Shown here: positions 9,417 to 17,656 of the stretch, piece by piece
Numbering within the stretch: the stretch's first letter is position 1
Layout: each line of letters starts with the position of its first letter
Assembly: GCA_021802425.1 (NCBI GenBank)
Contig: JAJZXJ010000001.1
Location: 1 to 64,000 of the forward strand
Origin: Acidulodesulfobacterium sp021802425
Lineage (GTDB): Bacteria; SZUA-79; Acidulodesulfobacterales; Acidulodesulfobacteraceae
Direction of reading: 5' to 3'
Length of the DNA stretch: 64,000 bases
Notes under the pieces: model-generated
Databases searched by the model: none
Told to the model about the DNA's origin: nothing
What the model saw: only the letters and a program-made list of their open reading frames with translations
Position numbers and translations under genes: made by a program

Positions 9417-10037
9417 ATGAAAATAGGTAGCGGCGATACATATTACGATATTTACCTCGGTTTTGGGAGCAATGTAGGCAACTTAGAAAATAATCTGCTT
9501 AACGCGGTGTTTCTTATACGGAAAGAAATAACAAATATTAATATTATAGGCTCATCCAATATTTATTTATCTTCTCCGGTGGGAAATGCGAAATTGAAAA
9601 TCAGTGCGGCTCATCAGCCTGATTTTTTGAATTGCGTAATTTTATATAGAATGACGGGGGTAAATCAAAATCTTTATAAAACATATAAAGATTTTGGAAA
9701 GCAGCTTCTTTTCAAATTAAAAAATATTGAAAAAGATTTGGGCAGGAAAAAAGAGGCTGTTAGATATTCGCCGAGAGTTATCGATATCGATATACTCTTT
9801 ATTTATGATAATTATAGCAGAAAAACAATAAAGCTAAACTTACCGGAGCTCAAATTACCCCATCCCGAAATCAAAAATCGCAAATTTGTACTTTTGCCGC
9901 TATTAGATTTGTGCGGTAATTTAAAAAATATAAAAAAAGCTTTAATAGAAATAGATAAAACCGATGCAGGGCTTTTCCAAAAAATAACCCCTTACGGCTG
10001 CTTCAATAAAAACTTTACAAAAATTTTGAAATTCTAA
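9417..10037 (+). CDS. folK: 2-amino-4-hydroxy-6-hydroxymethyldihydropteridine pyrophosphokinase (HPPK)
   Basis: Transfers pyrophosphate from ATP to 6-hydroxymethyldihydropterin in folate synthesis. Key motifs are LGFGSNVGNLENNL near the N-terminus, DFLNCV, and the metal/ATP-binding block RYSPRVIDIDILF followed by LPHPEIKNRKFVLLPLLDL. At 206 residues it is somewhat longer than the E. coli enzyme because of inserts (near SAAHQPDF and the KTYKDFGKQLLF segment). It follows dapL by 21 bases. The convergent speD gene ends two bases away, so the two transcripts must overlap. Confidence 0.93.
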   Translation: MKIGSGDTYYDIYLGFGSNVGNLENNLLNAVFLIRKEITNINIIGSSNIYLSSPVGNAKLKISAAHQPDFLNCVILYRMTGVNQNLYKTYKDFGKQLLFKLKNIEKDLGRKKEAVRYSPRVIDIDILFIYDNYSRKTIKLNLPELKLPHPEIKNRKFVLLPLLDLCGNLKNIKKALIEIDKTDAGLFQKITPYGCFNKNFTKILKF

Positions 10038-10038
10038 G

Positions 10039-10446
10039 CTAACGGGCTACAAGCTTCTCTTCGCAAAAAACTTTATGGGGAAGGTCTTCATTGTATATCG
10101 ATATAAGTCCTCTTTTTATCTCCATAATTTGCGGTTCTTTAGACCCAAATCTTTCGATTAAGAATTTAGCCGCCTCTTGAGGCTTTATTAGATTTCCGCA
10201 GGTAAATATATCGACGGCGGCGTAATCATATTCCGGCCAGGTATGTATAGAAAGATGAGACTCCGCAATTATTACCATTCCGCTTATTCCAAACGGGTTA
10301 AATTCGTGAAATTTATATTCCACAATGGTAGCTTTTGCTTCCGTAGCCGCATCTAACAGGGCAGTTTCCACAAAATCAAGGTCTCCAAGGATATTTTTCC
10401 TGCAATTTTTAAGCTCTAAAAGTAAATGCGTTCCTAAGGAATTCAT
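10039..10446 (-). CDS. speD: S-adenosylmethionine decarboxylase proenzyme
   Basis: A pyruvoyl-dependent enzyme supplying decarboxylated SAM for spermidine synthesis. The 135-residue proenzyme is the small bacterial/archaeal (SpeH) type. The self-cleavage site is E62-S63 in AESHLSIHTWPE; S63 becomes the pyruvoyl group. H68 and C83 are the expected processing and catalytic residues. All three fall at the same numbers as in the characterised Thermotoga enzyme. A strong GGAGG precedes the ATG on the minus strand. There is no spermidine synthase nearby, so the aminopropyltransferase must be elsewhere. Confidence 0.96.
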   Translation of the reverse strand: MNSLGTHLLLELKNCRKNILGDLDFVETALLDAATEAKATIVEYKFHEFNPFGISGMVIIAESHLSIHTWPEYDYAAVDIFTCGNLIKPQEAAKFLIERFGSKEPQIMEIKRGLISIYNEDLPHKVFCEEKLVAR

Positions 10447-10549
10447 TTTACTTTACCTCCTTCTTAAAATTAAAATAAAGACACGATTTTTTATTATATT
10501 TTATATAGATAAAATTGCAAGAAAAATTTTAATAATTTTTAATATTTTT

Positions 10550-12535
10550 TTATTTATTTACTAATAAAATATTATTTACCACTCCATTTGAATTTCCATA
10601 AAAGCTAAATATTTTATGAACTTTGTTAGTCGTCTTGCCTGCGGATATTTCATACAAATCCTTTTGGATTATTCCATGTTTTAAGTAATTTTTAATGAAA
10701 AAAATATTTCCTTTTATATTCCCGGTAAAATTTCCTATCAAGCCTTTAAAATTCGATATATTTAATATCGATAAATTATTTTTTGCATTCTTTCTGATTT
10801 CTATTAAATCGTTTAAGAAATCGTTATCATAATATGAATGTTTAAGAATAAATATAGACCCGTCGTTTTCTACAAGAAAAGGCATCGTACCGTAAAAATG
10901 GCCTTTAAATGAATATATTGTTTTAATGCAGCGGCGGTTAATTTCATTCGCCTTTATGCTTTTAGCCCCCAGCATTTTAATATAATTAACGGCATTGCCG
11001 CCGGAAGGCATTAGTCCGCTCATCCATAAATTGCCGCGGTTATCGAATGTTAAATAGGAGGAATAAAAATTGAGTTTCGTTTTGCGAACAGGATGCGCTC
11101 TGATTTTACCGTTAATAAAACTGAAGGTATTTTCTTCGAGATAGTCTTTAAGCTTGCCATGCTTATACTGATATAAAATAAACCAAATCTTATTTCCGTT
11201 GACCGCTATATTGCTCAGTATTCCTTCATTTTTATGCCTTACGGTTAAAACCATTTGTATATTATAAGGATTGCTTAAAGTAAAACAATAAATACTTCTG
11301 GTAAATGTTCCTTTAAGCGATTTAGTATCGGAGAAAAAAATTAATTTATTTCTTAACTTTCTACCTCTACCTATACTAATAAAATCAATATTAGAGGCAT
11401 AATTAATGTCGGTCGTTAAAATAGTTTTATCGTTTACTTTGTTTCTTTTTGAATAAAAAAGCCTGATATAGGCTAACGGCACGCCGTTGTAAGCATAACC
11501 GTGTTCAACATATAACAGCTTAAATTTTCTGCTTATCTGTTTTAATTGTTTGAGTTTTAATTTTAGATGAAATTTTTTTGGCCTTAGCTTTTCATTATAT
11601 ACAGGTTTTTCGCCTATATATTTCTTGACAATAATCAAAGAACCGTAGCTCAATTTTTTCCAGACTGCATAGGAATCTATTATTGGAAGTTCCACGCATC
11701 CCATGCTTTGATTAACGCCGTAAATCCCCCTTGGAAAACCATGCAGCGCTTCGCCGCCGTTAAAATAATTTACGAACGGGATATCCGTGTCGTCGTATTT
11801 TGTTTTCCATGGGGTAGTTCCGCTCATATTTGTAGTGAAAAATTTCAGGTATATCGGAAAAACCCCATCGTTTGTCGGCGCTTCGGTAATCCCCGTATTT
11901 GCTAAAGAAGTAAAGATAATATTCCCGTTTCTCCAGATACTTATAGTTTCCGGAAAATTTTTATTGACTATCGTATAGTATATTCCCCAATAATTAATGC
12001 CGCTTTTTTTCAGATAATCTTTTATTAAAATTTTCCATAATGATTTATTTATCGCGCCCGTTACTATAAGTCTTTGTTCATACTGAAAATTCATAACGGC
12101 GCTTTTAATCAAGGCATTAAAATAACCGGGTTTCCATTTAGATTTTATTTCAACCGGGATATTTTTATATTTCCATTTCCAAATAAATTTTATTTTTTTG
12201 TGTTTTTCTTTAATAACGCAATTTAACGGCAGATAGCCTAACTTAGAAAGGATATAATCGGCCAATAATACATCTTTTCCGTAATTTCCGTAATAAATAG
12301 CATGAAAGTCCCGAAGGGGCTTCGTCAGACCGCGGGCCGAAAGCGTTGCGGCCGCATTGTAATCTTTATTCGAAACTTTGTCTTCTTTTTCAGGAGGCTT
12401 AAAGGAGGGTCTTTGATTTTTTAAAACGGCGGCATTGATATACCGGAATTTAAGTATAAAGAAACCTGAAGAGCCGATGGCAATTAAAATAAAAAAAGTT
12501 ATTAAAACTTTAAAAATTTTGTATTTTAATGGCAT
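10550..12535 (-). CDS. L,D-transpeptidase (YkuD) with peptidoglycan-binding domain and long C-terminal region
   Basis: A 661-residue protein with one N-terminal membrane anchor (about residues 8-30). Residues ~85-175 form a peptidoglycan-binding-like domain (SAVMNFQYEQRLIVTGAINKSLW). Residues ~185-300 form the YkuD catalytic domain with H265 in ALHGFPR and nucleophile C280 in QSMGC. Such enzymes cross-link peptidoglycan 3-3 or attach lipoprotein. The last ~330 residues contain strand repeats such as YLTFDNRGNLWMSGL, typical of a beta-propeller, a rare extension for this family that may bind glycan or protein. The gene is monocistronic and the downstream speD promoter region is AT-rich. Confidence 0.85.
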   Translation of the reverse strand: MPLKYKIFKVLITFFILIAIGSSGFFILKFRYINAAVLKNQRPSFKPPEKEDKVSNKDYNAAATLSARGLTKPLRDFHAIYYGNYGKDVLLADYILSKLGYLPLNCVIKEKHKKIKFIWKWKYKNIPVEIKSKWKPGYFNALIKSAVMNFQYEQRLIVTGAINKSLWKILIKDYLKKSGINYWGIYYTIVNKNFPETISIWRNGNIIFTSLANTGITEAPTNDGVFPIYLKFFTTNMSGTTPWKTKYDDTDIPFVNYFNGGEALHGFPRGIYGVNQSMGCVELPIIDSYAVWKKLSYGSLIIVKKYIGEKPVYNEKLRPKKFHLKLKLKQLKQISRKFKLLYVEHGYAYNGVPLAYIRLFYSKRNKVNDKTILTTDINYASNIDFISIGRGRKLRNKLIFFSDTKSLKGTFTRSIYCFTLSNPYNIQMVLTVRHKNEGILSNIAVNGNKIWFILYQYKHGKLKDYLEENTFSFINGKIRAHPVRKTKLNFYSSYLTFDNRGNLWMSGLMPSGGNAVNYIKMLGAKSIKANEINRRCIKTIYSFKGHFYGTMPFLVENDGSIFILKHSYYDNDFLNDLIEIRKNAKNNLSILNISNFKGLIGNFTGNIKGNIFFIKNYLKHGIIQKDLYEISAGKTTNKVHKIFSFYGNSNGVVNNILLVNK

Positions 12536-12608
12536 TTATCTTATTATTTGTAACTTTTGTAAGTTAATTTATTAAGTTTTATATTGCATATATATACCTT
12601 TATTCCAT

Positions 12609-14294
12609 TTATATTTTAAAAACGCTGATGTTCTTAGATAGCAACGAGGCAAGTTTTGATAATTCTAATGCGCTCGTTTGGATTTGATCGGTGCTTGCCG
12701 ATGTCGATTCCTGCGCCCTTAAGATTGAATCGCTTGAGGCGGAAATCTCTTCGGTGGCCGTTGACTGTTCTTCCGCAGCCGTTGCTATTTGCGTAATCAT
12801 ATCCTTCAGTTTATTTGTAAGCTCCCTTATAGCTTCAATCCTTTCCCCTGCTTTTTTCGCAACCTCGACGCCGTTTTTTACCTCTTCTTTTCCATTATTC
12901 ATCGACTCTATGGCTTTTACGGTATCCTCCTGGATGGAGATTATCATTGTGGTAATTTCTTTTGTTGCTTTCGTGGTTCTTTCGGCTAATTTTCTGACTT
13001 CATCAGCCACAACTGCGAAACCTCTTCCCTGTTCTCCTGCTCTCGCAGCCTCTATTGCCGCATTTAAAGCCAATAGATTAGTTTGATCGGCTATTTCATC
13101 GATTACCGCGATAATTTCGCCTATTTTCTGCGATGAAACTCCCAGTTCTTCCATTACGGCTGCTGCCTTATCAACCGCCTTTTCAATTGAATTTATCTCT
13201 TTGATAACACCCTGCACTGCATTATATCCCTCTTCGGTCGCTTTTTGCGTGCGGTCCGCTTCCTGGGCGCCGGAACTTGAATTTTTTGCAACTTCTAAGA
13301 TAGCCATGGTTATTTGTTTTATGGATTCAACTATCGAAGAACTGTTTTGTTTCATATTTTCCATATTGCTTTTCAGTTCTTTCGAAGAGTAATTAAGTTC
13401 TTCTCCCGAACTCGAAATAGAATCTACCGCATTGTTGATAGATTTGACATTAGCAGACAAAGATTCTACCAGGGTATTGACATGCCCGATGAGCCTTCCT
13501 ATTTCGTTTTTTGGATTTACACTGACCGTTATTTTGGTTCTTAAATCTCCGTGAGCAACCTCTTCTATTTTTTTTATTGCTATTTCAAGTTCGTCTATTA
13601 AAGCCTTTTTAAAGTAAAAACTTACTAAAAGTAAAGCAATTAATGTTAAAAACGGAGCAATTATGAATATATCTAATAAGAAAGTCATCTTTTTTTTGGA
13701 GTCGTTGGATATATTTTTTTCAACAATACCGAGAGAATTAATAATTTTATTTACCCCCGTTTGATAATAGTCAATGTTTGCCGTTGGGCCGACTGTAAAA
13801 GGATTTTTTGCGAGCCTTACGACCATCGGCCTGTATTCTGCTAAAAATTTTTTCAATTTATTCATTTCCATAACGGATTCCGGATTGGACGGCCTTTTTA
13901 GATATTTCTTGCTTACGCCAAAAACCGTTTTAAATTTTTCGTGTTTAAAACCGGAATAAAAACCGTTAATGGCTATAATCTGATTTTTTCTTCTTAATTG
14001 TAACTTTTTTATTAGAACGGCTATTTTACTATCTATTTTAGAGGGGTTAAAAACCTTTTTTTGGAGTTTTGCGATTAGCGCTTTATCTTTTCTGATTTTC
14101 GAAAGATATATTATGCTTAAAATATCACGATTAGCTATCGACAGGGAAGTAATCGTCGAACCGATAACGGACTGCCTGAGCGAGGAATATCTAAAGCTGT
14201 TAATATAGCCGATGATCATTAAATCAATGAAAAGGAAAAATAAAAACATAATAATCGACGAAATGTAAAGTCTTGCTTTAAAAGTTGAAAACAT
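12609..14294 (-). CDS. Methyl-accepting chemotaxis protein
   Basis: A 561-residue transmembrane chemoreceptor. TM1 spans about residues 8-30 and TM2 about 205-228, with a ~170-residue helical periplasmic sensor between them that has no recognised ligand motif. A HAMP domain follows (about 230-285). The cytoplasmic four-helix signalling domain contains the invariant tip DQTNLLALNAAIEAARAGEQ followed by GRGFAVVADEVRKLAE. Glu/Gln pairs flanking the tip are the likely methylation sites. No CheR-tethering pentapeptide is present at the C-terminus. The upstream intergenic region is shared with the divergently transcribed cytochrome c. Confidence 0.96.
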   Translation of the reverse strand: MFSTFKARLYISSIIMFLFFLFIDLMIIGYINSFRYSSLRQSVIGSTITSLSIANRDILSIIYLSKIRKDKALIAKLQKKVFNPSKIDSKIAVLIKKLQLRRKNQIIAINGFYSGFKHEKFKTVFGVSKKYLKRPSNPESVMEMNKLKKFLAEYRPMVVRLAKNPFTVGPTANIDYYQTGVNKIINSLGIVEKNISNDSKKKMTFLLDIFIIAPFLTLIALLLVSFYFKKALIDELEIAIKKIEEVAHGDLRTKITVSVNPKNEIGRLIGHVNTLVESLSANVKSINNAVDSISSSGEELNYSSKELKSNMENMKQNSSSIVESIKQITMAILEVAKNSSSGAQEADRTQKATEEGYNAVQGVIKEINSIEKAVDKAAAVMEELGVSSQKIGEIIAVIDEIADQTNLLALNAAIEAARAGEQGRGFAVVADEVRKLAERTTKATKEITTMIISIQEDTVKAIESMNNGKEEVKNGVEVAKKAGERIEAIRELTNKLKDMITQIATAAEEQSTATEEISASSDSILRAQESTSASTDQIQTSALELSKLASLLSKNISVFKI

Positions 14295-14423
14295 AATTCC
14301 TCCAAAGGTATTAGTAATTATTGCTTATTCATTTTTCTTTTAAATATTTTTCTTTCGGGTATTTTAATTCTTATAAATAGTAAAGGTCAATAAAAAAATG
14401 ATATTAATTGAGCACGGCACTAA

Positions 14424-14442
14424 TTTTAATTCCGCGCCGCTT
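14424..14442. repeat. 19-bp dispersed repeat, copy 1
   Basis: TTTTAATTCCGCGCCGCTT occurs here and exactly again at 29555-29573, in both cases in the intergenic region just upstream of a strong promoter. The GC-rich core is unusual for the surrounding AT-rich DNA. Confidence 0.6.
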
Positions 14443-14452
14443 GCAAAAACCA

Positions 14453-14481
14453 TTGACATTAAACTTATTATATTATATAAA
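14453..14481 (+). promoter_or_regulatory. Strong sigma-70 promoter for the first cytochrome c gene
   Basis: Consensus TTGACA at 14453-14458, a 17-base spacer, and TATAAA at 14476-14481. It sits 58 bases before the ATG at 14539 and downstream of a GC-rich dispersed repeat. Confidence 0.75.
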
Positions 14482-14538
14482 TATTAACGGTATTGTTTTA
14501 AAATTAATTTAATTTTTAAGGGGGTGAAAATTTTAATT

Positions 14539-14883
14539 ATGCAAAAATTTATCGCATCTTTATTTGTTGCCGCAGCTTTAATGTTTAGCGCAAGCGCGGT
14601 TTTTGCCGCATCGGGGGCATCGCTTTTCAGTTCCGAAGGCTGCATTGCCTGCCACACCATTAACGGAGAAGGCGGTTCGGTAGGCCCTGATCTATCGCAT
14701 GTCGGGAGCAAAAGAAGCCTTTCATGGATTAAGACCCAAATAACCGATCCCTCCGCTCATTTTGCGGATGGAAGTTCCGTTACGATTGACGGCAAATCCT
14801 ATATGGCAATTATGCCCGGGCATAGGCATATGGAAGCGTCAGACCTTAACGCATTGGCGGAATATCTTGAATCTTTAAAATAA
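14539..14883 (+). CDS. Small class I cytochrome c, first of a tandem pair
   Basis: A 114-residue exported monoheme cytochrome. A signal peptide ends FAA, then the heme motif is CIACH in SSEGCIACHTING. The likely distal axial ligand is Met in YMAIMPGH, followed by the C-terminal helix LNALAEYLESLK. It is probably a soluble periplasmic electron carrier. The start is ATG 14539 rather than the GTG at 14524, because the latter overlaps a GGGGTG ribosome-binding stretch. It is followed 156 bases later by a near copy. Partners (oxidase, reductase) are not encoded nearby. Confidence 0.92.
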   Translation: MQKFIASLFVAAALMFSASAVFAASGASLFSSEGCIACHTINGEGGSVGPDLSHVGSKRSLSWIKTQITDPSAHFADGSSVTIDGKSYMAIMPGHRHMEASDLNALAEYLESLK

Positions 14884-15038
14884 ACCTTTTATCTACCTCT
14901 TTTTGATTCGATATGCGCGGCTTAACTTAATTGGTTTTTATATTTTCGGCTTAATCGTTAATAAATTTATTTTGAAATATGTACAATAAATTAAGTTTGC
15001 ATATATTACAATTAAAATAAAAAAGGAGGTAAAAGAAA

Positions 15039-15395
15039 TTGATGTTAAAAGTTAAAAAGTTTGTTTTGATGTCGGTTATTTTTCTAAGCGTATCGGCATT
15101 TGGAATTTCGGCATACGCGTATAGCGGGGCATCGCTTTTCAGTTCCGAAGGATGTATTGCCTGCCATACCATTAACGGAAAAGGCGGGACGGTCGGTCCA
15201 AATCTATCGCATGTCGGGAGCCAGAGAAGTTTGTCATGGATCAAGACCCAGATAATTACGCCCGGTGCCCATTTTGCATCCGGCAGTATGGTTACGATTA
15301 ACGGCAAATCCTATATGGCGATTATGCCTAACCATAAAGATATGCCTGCATCTCAGGTAAACGCTATTGCGGAATATCTTGAATCTTTAAAATAG
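15039..15395 (+). CDS. Small class I cytochrome c, second of a tandem pair
   Basis: A 118-residue paralogue of the cytochrome at 14539. The mature parts align without gaps over most of their length and share SGASLFSSEGCIACHTING, the GPxLSHVGSxRSLSWIKTQI block, GKSYMAIMP and the tail AEYLESLK, whereas the signal peptides (here ending AYAY) are unrelated. Heme Cys-x-x-Cys-His and the axial Met are retained. The perfect AGGAGG at 15024-15029 is spaced 9 bases from TTG 15039 and 12 bases from ATG 15042, so either start is possible. The next hairpin terminates the pair. Confidence 0.92.
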   Translation: MMLKVKKFVLMSVIFLSVSAFGISAYAYSGASLFSSEGCIACHTINGKGGTVGPNLSHVGSQRSLSWIKTQIITPGAHFASGSMVTINGKSYMAIMPNHKDMPASQVNAIAEYLESLK

Positions 15396-15420
15396 TTCTA
15401 AAGCATTCTTTATTTAATTT

Positions 15421-15468
15421 AAAGCCCCCGGTTGTTAAAATTTAATGGCCGGGGGCTTTCCTTTTATA
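15421..15468 (+). terminator. Rho-independent terminator after the cytochrome pair
   Basis: AAAGCCCCCGG (15421-15431) pairs perfectly with CCGGGGGCTTT (15449-15459), followed by CCTTTT. It closes the tandem cytochrome unit. Confidence 0.88.
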
Positions 15469-15591
15469 ATTAACGCAGGGCGAATTTCATTCTTGACGGT
15501 TATTTTAATAAATTGTTATAATTATACTGTTATAGAAATATAAAAAATTTACTTGACCGAAAACCTTTAAGGAAATTACATTGGCTTTAAT

Positions 15592-16578
15592 ATGGAATTT
15601 GAATTAACCGATAAAAAGATATTAAATATACTGCAAACGGATTTTCCAATTTCCGCAAGGCCGTTTCTCGATATCGCAGGCGCAATCGGCATAACCGAGC
15701 AAGAGGTTATAGATAGAATTTTAAATTTAAAGAAAATTAAAGTTATAAGGCAAATAAGCGCCATATTTGATTCTCATAATATAGGTTATAGAAGCACATT
15801 AGCCGCATTCAAGGTAAGCGAAGGTTCGGTGGATTTTGCCGCAAATATTATTAATTCGCATAACGGGGTCAGCCATAATTATTTAAGAAGCAACGAATAT
15901 AATATCTGGTTCACTATAACTTTGCCGGCCGAATTAGATCTCGAAGAAGAGATTAAAGCTTTGAGCAAGGAGTCTAATGCTTCGGATTATTTAATACTTC
16001 CGACCCTTAAACTTTTTAAAATAGGGGTTAACTTTGATATGACGGGCGAAGATAATGCCCCCTTTAAATTTTTTTCCCATGACGATTTTAAAGATGATGC
16101 CGATATAAATGTATCCGATTTTGAGAAATGCTGCATAAAAGAACTGCAAAAGGATTTGGAAATTACGCCCGAACCCTTTAAAAATTCATCCGTATATTTA
16201 GGGATTTCTCAAGATAAACTCTTAAATCAAGTAAAAGATTTTATATCCGAAAAAAAGATGAGAAGATTTGCCTGCGTTTTGTATCATCAAAAAGCCGGAT
16301 TCAGTTATAACATAATGGGAATATGGAAATCAAAACCTGAAGATGTCGATAAAAACGGTAAGCTGATGTCTTCGGTAAAAGAAGTGTCCCATTGCTATCA
16401 AAGGCCCGTTTATCCCGGAAGGTGGGAATATAACATATTTACGATGATACATTCAAAATCTAAAGAAGAGGCTTTTAAAATAATGAAAAATATTTCCGCG
16501 CTTACGGGAATTAACGATTTTGACGCTTTAGAAAGCGTTAGAGAATTTAAAAAGGTCCGGGTCAAATATTATGTTTAA
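15592..16578 (+). CDS. ahbAB: Siroheme decarboxylase, fused AhbA-AhbB
   Basis: Two Lrp/AsnC-like modules in one 328-residue chain. Residues ~1-150 (LTDKKILNILQTDFPISARPFLDIA, VIRQISAIFDSHNIGYRS) correspond to AhbA/NirD-type proteins. Residues ~165-328 contain MRRFACVLYHQKAGFSYNIMGIWK and RPVYPGRWEYNIFTMIH, the AhbB/NirL signature. AhbA-AhbB removes two acetate carboxyls from siroheme to give 12,18-didecarboxysiroheme, the branch leading to heme in sulfate reducers and archaea or to heme d1 in denitrifiers. The helix-turn-helix-like portions do not make it a transcription factor. It overlaps exbB by 8 bases, so the two are probably cotranscribed. ahbC, ahbD and nir genes are not in the window. 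Confidence 0.85.
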   Translation: MEFELTDKKILNILQTDFPISARPFLDIAGAIGITEQEVIDRILNLKKIKVIRQISAIFDSHNIGYRSTLAAFKVSEGSVDFAANIINSHNGVSHNYLRSNEYNIWFTITLPAELDLEEEIKALSKESNASDYLILPTLKLFKIGVNFDMTGEDNAPFKFFSHDDFKDDADINVSDFEKCCIKELQKDLEITPEPFKNSSVYLGISQDKLLNQVKDFISEKKMRRFACVLYHQKAGFSYNIMGIWKSKPEDVDKNGKLMSSVKEVSHCYQRPVYPGRWEYNIFTMIHSKSKEEAFKIMKNISALTGINDFDALESVREFKKVRVKYYV

Positions 16579-17173
16579 TCAAAGCGAGTTATTAACGGAA
16601 TTCTTTCTATATCCATTAATATTGTGTTCTATCGTTGCTTTAGCTATTATAATAGAAAGGTTTTACAGCCTTCGTAAATCAAAAATATTTCCGGAAGATT
16701 TTTTATCGAATGTGGAAGATTCTTTAAAAAATGGAGATATCGAAAAGGCTAAAGGTTTATGCCTGCTCAGCAAGACCCCTATCTCAAGGATTTATCTTGC
16801 CATTATAGGCAACTATAAGAATTCCGCCGATACAATGAAGCTTGAGGTTGAGGAGTCCGGTAAAAGGGCATATTTAGACCTTGAAAAAAATCTTGAAGGA
16901 TTGAGCGCGATAACCACGATTGCTCCGCTTTTAGGCCTGTTGGGAACGGTTGTCGGCATGATAAAGGCGCTCGGCGCCGTTTCATATCAAAGCGGCATCA
17001 CAAATCCCCATTTATTGGCTCTGGGTATTTCGGAAGCTTTGTATTCAACCGCTCTCGGGCTTATAATCGCCATTATTTCCTTTTTGTTTTATAAATATTT
17101 TGCCTCTAAGGCGTTTAATTTCGGCGCCATGATGGAAGACACGGCGTCAAGGGTTATAGCCTTTATAAAATAA
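16571..17173 (+). CDS. exbB: ExbB/TolQ-type proton-channel subunit
   Basis: A 200-residue inner-membrane protein with three hydrophobic spans (about residues 12-28, 115-138 and 155-178) and the MotA/TolQ/ExbB signature LSAITTIAPLLGLLGTVVGMIKAL. It pairs with the ExbD-like protein 55 bases downstream to use the proton-motive force for TonB-dependent uptake or Tol-Pal envelope work. No TonB, TolA or TolB is adjacent, so the partner is unknown. It overlaps the end of ahbAB, an unexpected link that could reflect heme or iron uptake control. Confidence 0.9.
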   Translation: MFNQSELLTEFFLYPLILCSIVALAIIIERFYSLRKSKIFPEDFLSNVEDSLKNGDIEKAKGLCLLSKTPISRIYLAIIGNYKNSADTMKLEVEESGKRAYLDLEKNLEGLSAITTIAPLLGLLGTVVGMIKALGAVSYQSGITNPHLLALGISEALYSTALGLIIAIISFLFYKYFASKAFNFGAMMEDTASRVIAFIK

Positions 17174-17228
17174 GGTTAATTTATCGTTCTCATCGTATCC
17201 GCTTTTTAAATTATAAAATTATTATTAT

Positions 17229-17627
17229 ATGAAGTTTGTGCAAAGAAGAAAACCTGACCCGGTCATAAATGTCATCAACATGGTTGATGTTTTTTTAACT
17301 TTACTCATATTTTTTATGATGACAACCACATTTACTTCTAATTACGGTCTAAAAATACATTTACCCAAATCGGGAATTAAATCCGTTACCGCATCTAAAA
17401 AACCTGTTACCATATACATAACAAAAGGCGGCAGGATTTTTTATAAAAAGAAACAGCTTTCTTTAAAACAGCTTTCTTTATTTTTAAAAAACCTTAAGGT
17501 AAACGGCGGCAACCCGACCATTATAATTAAGGCCGATAAAAAATCCACTGCGGCCGATATCGTAAGCGTTATGGGTTTAAGCGTGGAACGCGGGTTTTAT
17601 AAAATAGCCATTGCTACAAAAAAATAA
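17229..17627 (+). CDS. exbD: ExbD/TolR-type energy-transduction protein
   Basis: A 132-residue protein with a short cytoplasmic N-terminus, a single membrane helix (MVDVFLTLLIFFMMTTTF, about residues 17-35) containing the functional Asp of the family (VDVF), and a periplasmic domain with the TolR fold (VTIYITKGGRIFYKKKQL). It works with the preceding ExbB-like subunit. purB follows after 29 bases in the same direction and may be part of the transcript. Confidence 0.9.
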   Translation: MKFVQRRKPDPVINVINMVDVFLTLLIFFMMTTTFTSNYGLKIHLPKSGIKSVTASKKPVTIYITKGGRIFYKKKQLSLKQLSLFLKNLKVNGGNPTIIIKADKKSTAADIVSVMGLSVERGFYKIAIATKK

Positions 17628-17656
17628 TTGTATTTATAATACGGAGGGTATTTTAC

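Noticed and set aside
12547..12566. TTGTAACTTTTGTAAG as another Pho box, upstream of the L,D-transpeptidase gene
   Set aside because: The repeated TGTAA units have a 9-base period rather than 11, and the sequence is better read as an AACTT/AAGTT inverted repeat.
12691..13544. Open frames on the plus strand across the chemoreceptor gene (up to 131 codons)
   Set aside because: They are antisense to the conserved signalling domain of the chemoreceptor and resemble no family.
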